The translations under genes were made by a program, and so were the position numbers. A stretch of 45,183 nt of DNA from Jatrophihabitans sp. (GTDB taxonomy: Bacteria; Actinomycetota; Actinomycetes; Mycobacteriales; Jatrophihabitantaceae). The stretch is from assembly GCA_036399055.1 (NCBI GenBank), contig DASWNX010000013.1, positions 1 through 45,183 of the forward strand, in the 5' to 3' direction. Shown here piece by piece: positions 34,032 through 45,183 of the stretch; positions within the stretch are counted from its first letter, which is position 1; each line of letters opens with the position of its first letter. The notes under the pieces are model-generated. The model was given only the letters and a program-made list of their open reading frames with translations, was not told where the DNA came from and ran no database searches.

Positions 34032-34122
34032 GCGGCCACGCTAACCGGAGATCGCCGCGGACTTGTCCTCGCCGGTGGGGGCTCGGCGCTCAGCCCGCGC
34101 GAAAGTCGCCCTTGATCATCTT

Positions 34123-34159
34123 CGCATTTTGATGCGTGACCATGCATAATTTTGCACAT
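34123..34159 (+). promoter_or_regulatory. Tandem ARG-box-like operators and leaderless argC promoter
   Basis: CGCAT-TTTG-ATGCG (34123-34136) and CCATGCATAATTTTGCACAT (34140-34159) are adjacent dyads. The second resembles the actinobacterial argC ARG box (CCATGCAT...TTGCA). CATAAT (34145-34150) inside it fits a -10 placed seven bases before ATG 34158. ArgR with arginine would cover the promoter. A -35 is not clear. Confidence 0.65.
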
Positions 34160-35174
34160 GGGGATCTCCGTCGCCGTCGCAGGCGCCAGTGGCTATGCCG
34201 GTGGTGAGCTGCTGCGGCTGCTTGCCGGCCATCCTGACTTCGAGGTGGTCGCCGCCACCGCTCACGGCAACGCCGGCCAGCCGGTCACCGACATCCATCC
34301 GCAGCTGGTCAGCTACCGCGACCTGGTCTTCACCGGCACCTCGGCCGCGGTGCTGGCCGATGCGGATCTGATCTTCCTGGCGTTGCCGCACGGCGCCTCG
34401 GCCGCGCTGGTCGCCCAGCTGCCCAGCCAGTCCAAGGTGCTCGACCTGGGCGCCGATTTTCGGCTGGCCGACGCCGGTGCCTGGCAGCGGTACTACGGCG
34501 GCGCGCACGCCGGGACCTGGACCTACGGCCTGCCGGAACTGCCTGGTCAGCGAGCGGCGATCGCGGCCAGTGACCGGGTGGCCAACACCGGCTGCTACGC
34601 GGTCTCGGTCATCACAGCGCTGGCTCCGCTGATCGCCGCCGGCGTGGTCGAAGCCGACGACGTGGTGGTGGTGGCGGCCTCGGGCACCTCGGGCGCCGGT
34701 CGCTCGGCCAAGCTCGCGCTGCTGGGCAGCGAGGTGATGGCCGACCTGTCGGCCTACAAGGTCGGCGCGCACCAGCACGTGCCCGAGATGCTGCAGGCCA
34801 CCGGCGCCCGGACGCTGTCGATGACGCCGCTGCTGGCGCCGATGGCCCGGGGCATCCTGTCCACCGTGACCGCCCGGCCCAGCTCAACGGGGCTCGGGGT
34901 GGAGCAGGTGCGCGAGGTGCTGCGCCAGGCCTACGACGGCGAGCCGTTCGTGCACCTGCTGCCCGCCGACCGCCAGCCGCACACCGCCGCCACCCTCGGA
35001 TCGAACTCGGTGCAGCTACAGGCAGCGGTGGACCTCGACTCCGGACGGGTGATCATCACCAGCGCGCTGGACAACCTCGGCAAGGGCGCGGCCGGTCAGG
35101 CGATCCAGAACGCCAACCTGATGCTGGGCCTGGATGAGACCGCCGGCCTGTCCGCCAACGGGGTAGCTCCGTGA
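34158..35174 (+). CDS. argC: N-acetyl-gamma-glutamyl-phosphate reductase
   Basis: Third step of arginine synthesis: NADPH-dependent reduction of N-acetylglutamyl phosphate to the semialdehyde. The 338-residue protein opens with the Rossmann loop VAVAGASGYAGGELLRL and has the catalytic Cys in NTGCYAVSVITAL (about residue 148) and the late HLLPADRQPHTAATLGSN region. ATG 34158 follows a -10-like element directly, so the mRNA may be leaderless; TTG 34152 is an unlikely alternative. It starts the argCJBDFR gene run, with GTGA overlap to argJ. Confidence 0.95.
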   Translation: MGISVAVAGASGYAGGELLRLLAGHPDFEVVAATAHGNAGQPVTDIHPQLVSYRDLVFTGTSAAVLADADLIFLALPHGASAALVAQLPSQSKVLDLGADFRLADAGAWQRYYGGAHAGTWTYGLPELPGQRAAIAASDRVANTGCYAVSVITALAPLIAAGVVEADDVVVVAASGTSGAGRSAKLALLGSEVMADLSAYKVGAHQHVPEMLQATGARTLSMTPLLAPMARGILSTVTARPSSTGLGVEQVREVLRQAYDGEPFVHLLPADRQPHTAATLGSNSVQLQAAVDLDSGRVIITSALDNLGKGAAGQAIQNANLMLGLDETAGLSANGVAP

Positions 35175-36322
35175 GCGTCACCGCGGCCCGCGGTTTCCGG
35201 GCCGCCGGGATCGCGGCCGGCATCAAGGCCACCGGGCCCGACCTGGCGCTGGTGGTCAACGACGGCCCGCTGAGCACCGCCGCGGCGGTGTTCACCGCCA
35301 ACCGGGTCAAGGCCGCGCCGGTGCTCTGGTCGGCGCAGGTGGTCGGTGACGGCGCCGCCCGCGCGGTGCTGCTCAACTCCGGCGGCGCCAACGCCTGCAC
35401 CGGCCCGGCCGGAATGGCCGACACCCGGGTCAGCGCCGAGCGGGTCGCGCAGTTGCTGGACGGCGAGGCGGCCGACGTGCTGGTCTGCTCGACCGGCCTG
35501 ATCGGCGAGCGGCTGCCGATGGACAAGCTGCTGCCGGGCATCGAGCAGGCCGTCACCGCCTTGCGGCCTGCCGGTGGCTTGGACGCGGCCGAGGCGATCC
35601 GCACCACCGACTCGGTGGCCAAGACGGCGACCGCCCGGCACGCCGACGGCTGGACCGTCGGCGGAATGGCCAAGGGCGCTGGAATGCTGGCGCCGAGCCT
35701 GGCCACGATGCTGTGCGTCCTGACCACCGACGCCGCGGTGGACGCCGCGATGGCCGACGCCGCCCTGCGGGCCGCGGTCGCCGTCACCTTCGACCGGCTG
35801 GACGCCGACGGCTGCATGTCCACCAACGACACGGTGGTGCTGATGGCAAGCGGCGCCTCCGAGATGGCGCCGTCGCAGGCCGAGCTGGCACAGGCGGTGC
35901 GGGCCGTGTGCGCCGAGCTCGCCGGGCAGCTGCTGGCCGATGCCGAGGGCGCCACCAAGGAGATCGAGATCGTGGTCTCAGGGGCGGCCGACGAGGACGA
36001 CGCGGTGCAGGTGGGACGGGCGATCGCCCGCAACAACTTGCTCAAGTGCGCCCTGTTCGGCAACGACCCGAACTGGGGGCGGGTGCTCGCGGCGATCGGC
36101 GTCACCACCGCGGCGTTCGAGGCCGACCGGCTCGACGTCAGCATGAACGGCGTCGAAGTCTGCCGCGCCGGCGCGGCCGGCGAGAGTCGGGACAAGGTCG
36201 ATCTCAGCGGGCGCCTGATCCGAATCGACGTCGCGCTGCACGCGGGCGCGGCCAGCGCCACCATCTACACCAACGACCTCTCCCACGCCTACGTCGAAGA
36301 GAACTCGGCGTACTCCTCATGA
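35171..36322 (+). CDS. argJ: Bifunctional ornithine acetyltransferase/N-acetylglutamate synthase
   Basis: Recycles the acetyl group from N-acetylornithine to glutamate, and may also make N-acetylglutamate from acetyl-CoA. The 383-residue precursor has the self-cleavage site in [15 protein letters not shown], where cutting before the Thr of ATML gives alpha and beta chains with Thr as nucleophile. [26 protein letters not shown] and the C-terminal [10 protein letters not shown] are diagnostic. GTG 35171 overlaps the argC stop; the stop overlaps the argB start (ATGA). Confidence 0.95.
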   Translation: MSVTAARGFRAAGIAAGIKATGPDLALVVNDGPLSTAAAVFTANRVKAAPVLWSAQVVGDGAARAVLLNSGGANACTGPAGMADTRVSAERVAQLLDGEAADVLVCSTGLIGERLPMDKLLPGIEQAVTALRPAGGLDAAEAIRTTDSVAKTATARHADGWTVGGMAKGAGMLAPSLATMLCVLTTDAAVDAAMADAALRAAVAVTFDRLDADGCMSTNDTVVLMASGASEMAPSQAELAQAVRAVCAELAGQLLADAEGATKEIEIVVSGAADEDDAVQVGRAIARNNLLKCALFGNDPNWGRVLAAIGVTTAAFEADRLDVSMNGVEVCRAGAAGESRDKVDLSGRLIRIDVALHAGAASATIYTNDLSHAYVEENSAYSS

Positions 36323-37271
36323 GCCAGCCGTCACAGCCCTTCAAGCCGGCGGCGACTCATGAGGTGGCCGCACAGCAGGCCGCCACCCTGATCGACGCGC
36401 TGCCCTGGTTGCGGCGCTTCTCGGGCAAGGTCGTGGTGATCAAGTACGGCGGCAACGCCATGCTCACGCCGCAGTTGCAGCGCGGCTTCGCCGAGGATGT
36501 GACGTTCCTGCGCTACGCCGGAGTGCGGCCGGTAGTCGTGCACGGCGGTGGCCCGCAGATCACCGAGCACCTGCGGCTGCTGGGCATCCCGAGCGAGTTC
36601 CGAGGCGGCCTGCGGGTCACCACACCCGAGGCGATGCGGGTGGTGCGAATGGTGCTGGTCGGGCAGGTCAACGGCGACGTCGTGAATCTGATCAATGAGC
36701 ACGGCCCATTCGCCGTCGGGCTGTCCGGTGAGGACGCCGGCATGCTCAGAGCCGAGCGGCGGCCGGCTCTGGTCGACGGCGTGCCGGTGGACGTCGGACA
36801 GGTCGGCGATGTGGTGGCGGTCGATCCCAGCGCGGTGACCGCGCTGCTGGACGCCGGCCGGATCCCGGTGATCGCCAGCGTGGCGCGAGGTTCGGACGGG
36901 TTGTCCTACAACGTCAATGCCGACACCGCCGCCGCCTCGCTGGCAGCCGCGCTGGGCGCTGAGAAGTTGGTCGTGCTCACCGACGTCGCCGGGCTGTACG
37001 CGGACTGGCCGCACAGCAGCGAGGTCATCAGCCAGATCAGCGCCGGCCAGCTGAAGGCGCTGCTGCCCAGCCTGACCGCCGGGATGGCGCCGAAGATGGA
37101 GGCCTGCCTGCGGGCGGTCCAGGCCGGCGTGCCGGCGGCGACCGTCATGGACGGACGTACGCCGCACGCGTTGCTGTTGGAGATCTTCACCACCGAGGGG
37201 ACAGGAACCATGGTGCTGCCAGACTCGGCCCCGACCCGACCGGACGCCGTTGCCGCGGACCGGGCGCGCTC

Positions 37272-37275
<4 letters not shown>
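36319..37275 (+). CDS. argB: Acetylglutamate kinase
   Basis: Phosphorylates N-acetylglutamate, the usual arginine-feedback step. The 318-residue protein has the amino-acid kinase motifs [10 protein letters not shown] (about 36), [12 protein letters not shown] (about 74) and [20 protein letters not shown] then [11 protein letters not shown] (about 195-225), plus [16 protein letters not shown] near 255. ATG 36319 overlaps the argJ stop. The N-terminal ~25-residue extension resembles that of arginine-sensitive, hexameric enzymes. Its stop overlaps argD. Confidence 0.96.
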
Positions 37276-39447
<2,172 letters not shown>

Positions 39448-39448
<1 letters not shown>

Positions 39449-39990
39449 TGGCGCGCACCGCACGACGGGAGCGGGTGGCGGCTACCGGGCACCAGCATGA
39501 CCTGCCCAGCCGGGCGGTGCGGCATGCGCGGATCCTGAGACTGTTGTCGGAGCGGCCGGTTCGCTCGCAGAGTGAGCTCGCCGCACTGCTCGCCGCAGAC
39601 GGCGTGCCGGTCACTCAGGCGACTCTGAGCCGGGACCTCGACGAGCTCGGGGCAGTGAAGCTTCGCACCCCTGACGGTGGCCAACCGGTGTACGTGGTGC
39701 CGCAGGACGGCGCGCCGCTGGCGGCTCGCCAGGCGCATGACGCGCCGCCGCAGCGATTGGCGCGGTTGCTCGGTGAGCTGTTGGTCTCGGCAGAGGCCAG
39801 TGCCAACATGGTGGTGCTGCGCACGCCGCCGGGCGCTTCGAACTTCCTCGCCAGCGCGCTGGACCGGGCCGGCCTGCCCGCCGTGCTGGGCACCATCGCC
39901 GGCGACGACACGATCCTGGTGGTCAGCCGGGACCCTCTCGGCGGACCGGCGTTGGCCGCGCAGCTGCTCGAACTTTCTAATTCCAATTAA
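39448..39990 (+). CDS. argR: Arginine repressor
   Basis: A 180-residue arginine-responsive regulator. The N-terminal winged helix-turn-helix runs [20 protein letters not shown] then [17 protein letters not shown] (about 31-72), and the C-terminal hexamerisation/arginine-binding domain has [20 protein letters not shown] and [15 protein letters not shown] (GDDT arginine ligand, about 151). ATG 39448 is chosen within TGATG of the argF stop, removing a spurious 23-residue extension. It is expected to bind the dyads before argC. Confidence 0.95.
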
Positions 39991-40015
39991 CGCTTAACCA
40001 CAAGGGAGACATCGA

Positions 40016-42648
<2,633 letters not shown>

Positions 42649-42671
42649 CGCCGGTTGGCACACTGTCGGAC

Positions 42672-43301
42672 GTGGGCATCGATCGCGAACTGCTGGCCGG
42701 GCCAGCGCTGCAGGTGGCGCCGACGTTGCTGGGCGCGACGCTGCTCAGCAGGCTCGAGGGCGCTGAGGTGCTGGTCCGGGTCACCGAGGTCGAAGCCTAC
42801 GAGGGCGCCCTCGATCCCGCCTCGCACGCTTTTCGAGGCCCGACCAAGCGCAACGCGGTGATGTTCGGCGAGGCCGGCCGGTTGTACTGCTACTTCGTCT
42901 ACGGCATGCACTGGTGCGCCAACGTGACCTGTGGGCGGCCTGGCGCCGCCGCAGCCGTGTTGTTCCGGGCAGCGGAGATCCTTGACGGCGAATCGGTCGC
43001 ACAGGCTCGCACCACGACCCGGCTCAGCGCGGTGAAGCTGGCCAGCGGGCCGGCTCGGCTGGCCCGCGCGCTCGGGTTGACCGGCGAGTGCACGGGATTG
43101 GATCTGCTCGATCCCCGCTCGCCCGTCCAGCTCACCGCGCTCGGGCCGCCGGCTGACTACCTCAGCGGCCCACGGGTCGGGGTCGCGGCCGCCGCCGAGC
43201 ACCCTTGGCGGTTCTGGCTGCCCGACCAGCCCAGCGTGTCGTCTTACCGCCCGGGCGGTAAGAAAAGGATTACCGGCACCCGGCAGACTGAACCATTGTG
43301 A
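42672..43301 (+). CDS. DNA-3-methyladenine glycosylase (AAG/MPG type)
   Basis: A 209-residue base-excision repair glycosylase of the AAG/MPG family, removing alkylated purines. Characteristic blocks are LLGATLLSRLEGAEVLVRVT, EVEAYEGALDPASHAFRGPT with the catalytic Glu (about residue 40), RNAVMFGEAGRLYCYFVYGM and the product-site NVTCG. GTG 42672 is preferred; GTG 42636 would overlap argH and add 12 residues. It shares GTGA with tyrS, a common neighbour pair in actinobacteria. Confidence 0.9.
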   Translation: MGIDRELLAGPALQVAPTLLGATLLSRLEGAEVLVRVTEVEAYEGALDPASHAFRGPTKRNAVMFGEAGRLYCYFVYGMHWCANVTCGRPGAAAAVLFRAAEILDGESVAQARTTTRLSAVKLASGPARLARALGLTGECTGLDLLDPRSPVQLTALGPPADYLSGPRVGVAAAAEHPWRFWLPDQPSVSSYRPGGKKRITGTRQTEPL

Positions 43302-44560
43302 GCATCGAACCCGAAGAGTCGCTGATCGGCTCGCTGCCGCCCGAGTTGAGCGCGGCCCATGAGGTGCTCGCTGCCGGCGCCGCGCAGATCCTGCCCGCGA
43401 CCGGCTTGGCGGAGCGCCTACTGGCAGCCAGTAGGGAGCACCGGCCGTTGCGGGTGAAGCTGGGCATCGACCCCAGCGGAAGCGACCTCACCCTGGGCCA
43501 CGCGGTGGTGCTGCGCAAGCTGCGTCAGTTCCAGGATCTCGGGCATGTGGCCGTGCTGGTGGTCGGCGGCTTCACCGGCCAGGTCGGCGATCCGTCCGGC
43601 AAGACCGCGACCCGGTCGGCGCAGAGCGCCGCACAGGTGATCGCCAACTCCCAGAGCTACTTCGACCAGCTGATGAAGATCCTGGATCCCGATCGCACCG
43701 AAGTCTGCGACAACGCCGACTGGCTGGGCTCGATGAGCCTGACGGGACTGCTGGAGTACACCCGTCAGCTGACCGTGGCGCAGTTGCTCGAGCGCGACGA
43801 CTTCGCCAAACGGTTCGCCGCCAACACCCCGATCACGCTGTCGGAGTTCTTCTACCCGTTGCTGCAGGGGATCGACTCGGTAGAGGTCCGTGCCGACGTC
43901 GAACTCGGCGGCACCGATCAGACCTTCAACAACTTGGTGGGCAGGGTGCTGCAGAAGGCGGCGGGCCAGCCGCCGCAGGCAGTGCTCACGCTGCCGCTGC
44001 TGGTGGGGATCGACGGCGTGGAGAAGATGGGCAAGTCCCTCAACAACTTCGTGGCGATCGCCGAGCCGGCTACCGAGCAGTTCGGCAAGTTGATGCGCAT
44101 CCCGGACCCGGTCGTGGAGCTGTACGCGAGCCTGTGCACCGCGCTGCACCCGTCCGAGGTGCGCGGCGTCGCCGCCGAGGTCGCCGCCGGAGGGTCGCGG
44201 GCCAATCAGGCCAAGCGCCGGGTGGCACGCGAGATAGTCACGCTCTACCACGGCGCGCAGGCCGCTGACGACGCCGAGGAGCGCTTCAATTCGATCTTCC
44301 GCGACCATCAGCTGCCCACCGACGCGCCGGCTTTCACCACCCGCCTGGAGGACACGGTGCACCTGCCTGCCCTGCTGGCCGCCGCGGGCTTGGCCGACAG
44401 CACCTCGGCCGCGCGACGGCTCATCGACGCCGGCGCGGTCAAAATCGACGGCCTCCCGGTGGCGCGCGGCGGCTACGAGCTCCCGGCGGACACGTTGGCC
44501 GGCCGGCTGCTCGCTGTCGGCAAGCGAAAAGTGGTCCGGGTCACTCCCGAGTCGCACTGA
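43298..44560 (+). CDS. tyrS: Tyrosyl-tRNA synthetase
   Basis: A 420-residue class I aminoacyl-tRNA synthetase charging tRNA-Tyr. The active-site LGIDPSGSDLTLGHAVVLRK (HIGH-like LGHA, about 50-66), GGFTGQVGDPSGKTATR and ELGGTDQTFNNL lead to the KMGKS loop (about 248) and a C-terminal S4-type RNA-binding domain (about 355-420, ending VAVGKRKVVRV-like). GTG 43298 overlaps the glycosylase stop. It is the last protein gene before the rRNA operon. Confidence 0.96.
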   Translation: MSIEPEESLIGSLPPELSAAHEVLAAGAAQILPATGLAERLLAASREHRPLRVKLGIDPSGSDLTLGHAVVLRKLRQFQDLGHVAVLVVGGFTGQVGDPSGKTATRSAQSAAQVIANSQSYFDQLMKILDPDRTEVCDNADWLGSMSLTGLLEYTRQLTVAQLLERDDFAKRFAANTPITLSEFFYPLLQGIDSVEVRADVELGGTDQTFNNLVGRVLQKAAGQPPQAVLTLPLLVGIDGVEKMGKSLNNFVAIAEPATEQFGKLMRIPDPVVELYASLCTALHPSEVRGVAAEVAAGGSRANQAKRRVAREIVTLYHGAQAADDAEERFNSIFRDHQLPTDAPAFTTRLEDTVHLPALLAAAGLADSTSAARRLIDAGAVKIDGLPVARGGYELPADTLAGRLLAVGKRKVVRVTPESH

Positions 44561-44571
44561 ATCAAGGGCGG

Positions 44572-44618
44572 GTCAGGGGCTTGCAGAGCCGAACATATGG
44601 GGGTTTCAAGCCCCTGAC
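44572..44618 (+). terminator. Stem-loop after tyrS
   Basis: GTCAGGGGCTTG (44572-44583) pairs perfectly with CAAGCCCCTGAC (44607-44618), a 12-bp stem with a 23-nt loop, 11 bases after the tyrS stop. There is no T-run, but position and strength suggest it separates tyrS from the rRNA promoters. Confidence 0.6.
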
Positions 44619-44627
44619 ACCCGGGAT

Positions 44628-44656
44628 TTGACCAGCGTTTACCCGTGAGCTAATGT
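44628..44656 (+). promoter_or_regulatory. rRNA operon promoter P1
   Basis: TTGACC (44628-44633), 17 bp, TAATGT (44651-44656): good match to the HrdB-type consensus with ideal spacing, oriented to the 16S gene about 400 bp downstream. Confidence 0.75.
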
Positions 44657-44769
44657 TCCTTCTGCACGGCGAACGGAGCCCGAAAGCGGGGGCCGGCCGG
44701 GCAGGCCGCCAGGTAGCAGATCCTCGGATCGAAGGCTAGACTGGTTGGGCGCGGGACGAGCAGGTCGGT

Positions 44770-44798
44770 TTGACACTGCGAAACGGACCGTCTAACGT
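44770..44798 (+). promoter_or_regulatory. rRNA operon promoter P2
   Basis: TTGACA (44770-44775), 17 bp, TAACGT (44793-44798): consensus -35 and TAnnnT -10 with ideal spacing. It lies about 260 bp before 16S and 50 bp before the conserved leader box. Tandem rRNA promoters are normal in actinobacteria. Confidence 0.85.
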
Positions 44799-44849
44799 TA
44801 CATAGGTTGCCCCGGACAGAGCCGAAAGGTTCCCGAAGGTGTGCGTCCG

Positions 44850-44873
44850 CTCCTTGAGAACTCAACAGTGTGC
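44850..44873 (+). promoter_or_regulatory. Conserved actinobacterial rRNA leader box (boxA-like antitermination/processing site)
   Basis: CTCCTTGAGAACTCAACAGT and the following GTGC match the block typically found before actinobacterial 16S genes and linked to antitermination and processing. It shows that the transcript from both promoters is an rRNA leader. Confidence 0.8.
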
Positions 44874-44994
44874 CGAAAGTTAGTGCCATAAAAAGCATTA
44901 CCTCGTCCGTGTTCACCCGCTTCGGTTGGTGGCCATGTACGAATTTCTTTGATTGATTACGAGCAAGCTAGCTCGGATTGGTCAGCTATCAAAT

Positions 44995-45013
44995 GGCTAC
45001 TTCGGTAGCTTTT
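44995..45013 (+). terminator. Terminator-like UUCG hairpin inside the rRNA leader
   Basis: GGCTAC-TTCG-GTAGCT is a short stem (GCTAC/GTAGC plus a G-U pair) with a stable UUCG tetraloop followed directly by TTTC, about 42 bases before 16S. It looks like a weak intrinsic terminator or an RNase site. A second small hairpin, GCCGC-TAAA-GCGGC, follows at 45027-45040. Confidence 0.5.
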
Positions 45014-45054
45014 CTGTGTCGACAATGCCGCTAAAGCGGCGAAGTCATAAAACA

Positions 45055-45183
45055 TTCACGGAGAGTTTGATTCTGGCTCAGGACGAACGCTGGCGGCGTG
45101 CTTAACACATGCAAGTCGAGCGACGCTCCTCCTTCGGGAGGATGACGGAGCGGCGAACGGGTGAGTAACACGTGGGCAACCTG
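45055..45183 (+). rRNA. 16S ribosomal RNA, 5' part (runs off window)
   Basis: The conserved 5' end GAGAGTTTGATTCTGGCTCA (45061-45080), ACGAACGCTGGCGGCGTGCT, ACACATGCAAGTCGAG and GTGAGTAACACGTGGGCAAC identify 16S rRNA. The start near 45055 is inferred from alignment with known actinobacterial 5' ends. The universal forward-primer site has TTC instead of TCC/TCA after GA. The short V1 loop (CTCCTCCTTCGGGAGGA) is actinobacterial in style. Confidence 0.97.

Noticed and set aside
44650-44916. 88-codon minus-strand frame in the rRNA leader
   Set aside because: It covers rRNA promoters and the conserved leader box on the opposite strand; no protein family.

Overview
The window looks like chromosomal DNA of a high-GC Gram-positive actinobacterium. 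Codons are strongly G/C-ending, starts are often GTG, operons use 4-base ATGA/GTGA overlaps, and several transcripts appear leaderless. The order argCJBDFRGH - 3-methyladenine glycosylase - tyrS - rrn and the 16S 5' end (from about 45055) also fit Actinobacteria, possibly a Frankiales/Nakamurellales-like lineage; 129 bases of 16S cannot settle the genus.

Layout. (1) 1-570: the end of a riboflavin operon (tail of probable ribBA, then ribH). (2) 572-5891 and 10339-17276: a PucR-regulated N-heterocycle (purine-like) catabolic locus. It holds a MocA-like Mo-cofactor nucleotidyltransferase, DUF1116 and FdrA proteins (oxamate carbamoyltransferase-like AllG/AllF), the regulator, an NCS2 xanthine/uracil permease, a three-subunit molybdenum hydroxylase (FAD, 2Fe-2S and molybdopterin subunits), a CoxG-like protein and a nitrilase-fold amidohydrolase. 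HyuA/HyuB hydantoinase subunits (27494-31652) probably belong to the same pathway but are separated from it by about 10 kb. (3) Inside that frame, 5996-10085: a compositionally distinct HEPN/Abi_C-like gene, a leaderless ArsR + SRPBCC pair with a clear operator-promoter, a LOG-family protein, an agmatinase-like ureohydrolase and a tiny C2H2 zinc-finger protein. (4) 17352-20089: a minimal KASIII-ACP-KASII set on the minus strand, led by an AT-rich promoter region and an uncharacterised 35-codon ORF. (5) 20212-27291: a ~1260-residue multi-LysM-like protein divergent from a TerD-PH fusion, a secreted three-repeat cysteine protein, a 75-aa exported peptide and a cysteine-rich protein. (6) 31657-34031: a decaying patch with a hypothetical gene, a truncated TfoX-like gene, a double-TerD protein and a frameshifted DinB/DUF664 remnant. 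(7) 34140-42648: the arginine operon behind tandem ARG-box-like dyads, then mpg and tyrS. (8) 44572-45183: two tandem rRNA promoters, the actinobacterial rRNA leader box, a terminator-like UUCG hairpin and the start of 16S rRNA.

How it may work together (inference): the permease imports an oxo-purine or related ring; the molybdenum hydroxylase oxidises it using FAD and a cofactor matured by the MocA-like protein; HyuAB and the nitrilase-fold enzyme open and trim ureido/hydantoin intermediates; FdrA/DUF1116 release a carbamoyl group as carbamoyl phosphate. No urate oxidase, allantoinase, carbamate kinase or DUF2877 (AllH) gene is present in the window, so the substrate and full route are open. 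A recurrent oddity is in-frame minisatellites (15-, 21- and 24-bp units) near the N-termini of several neighbouring genes.
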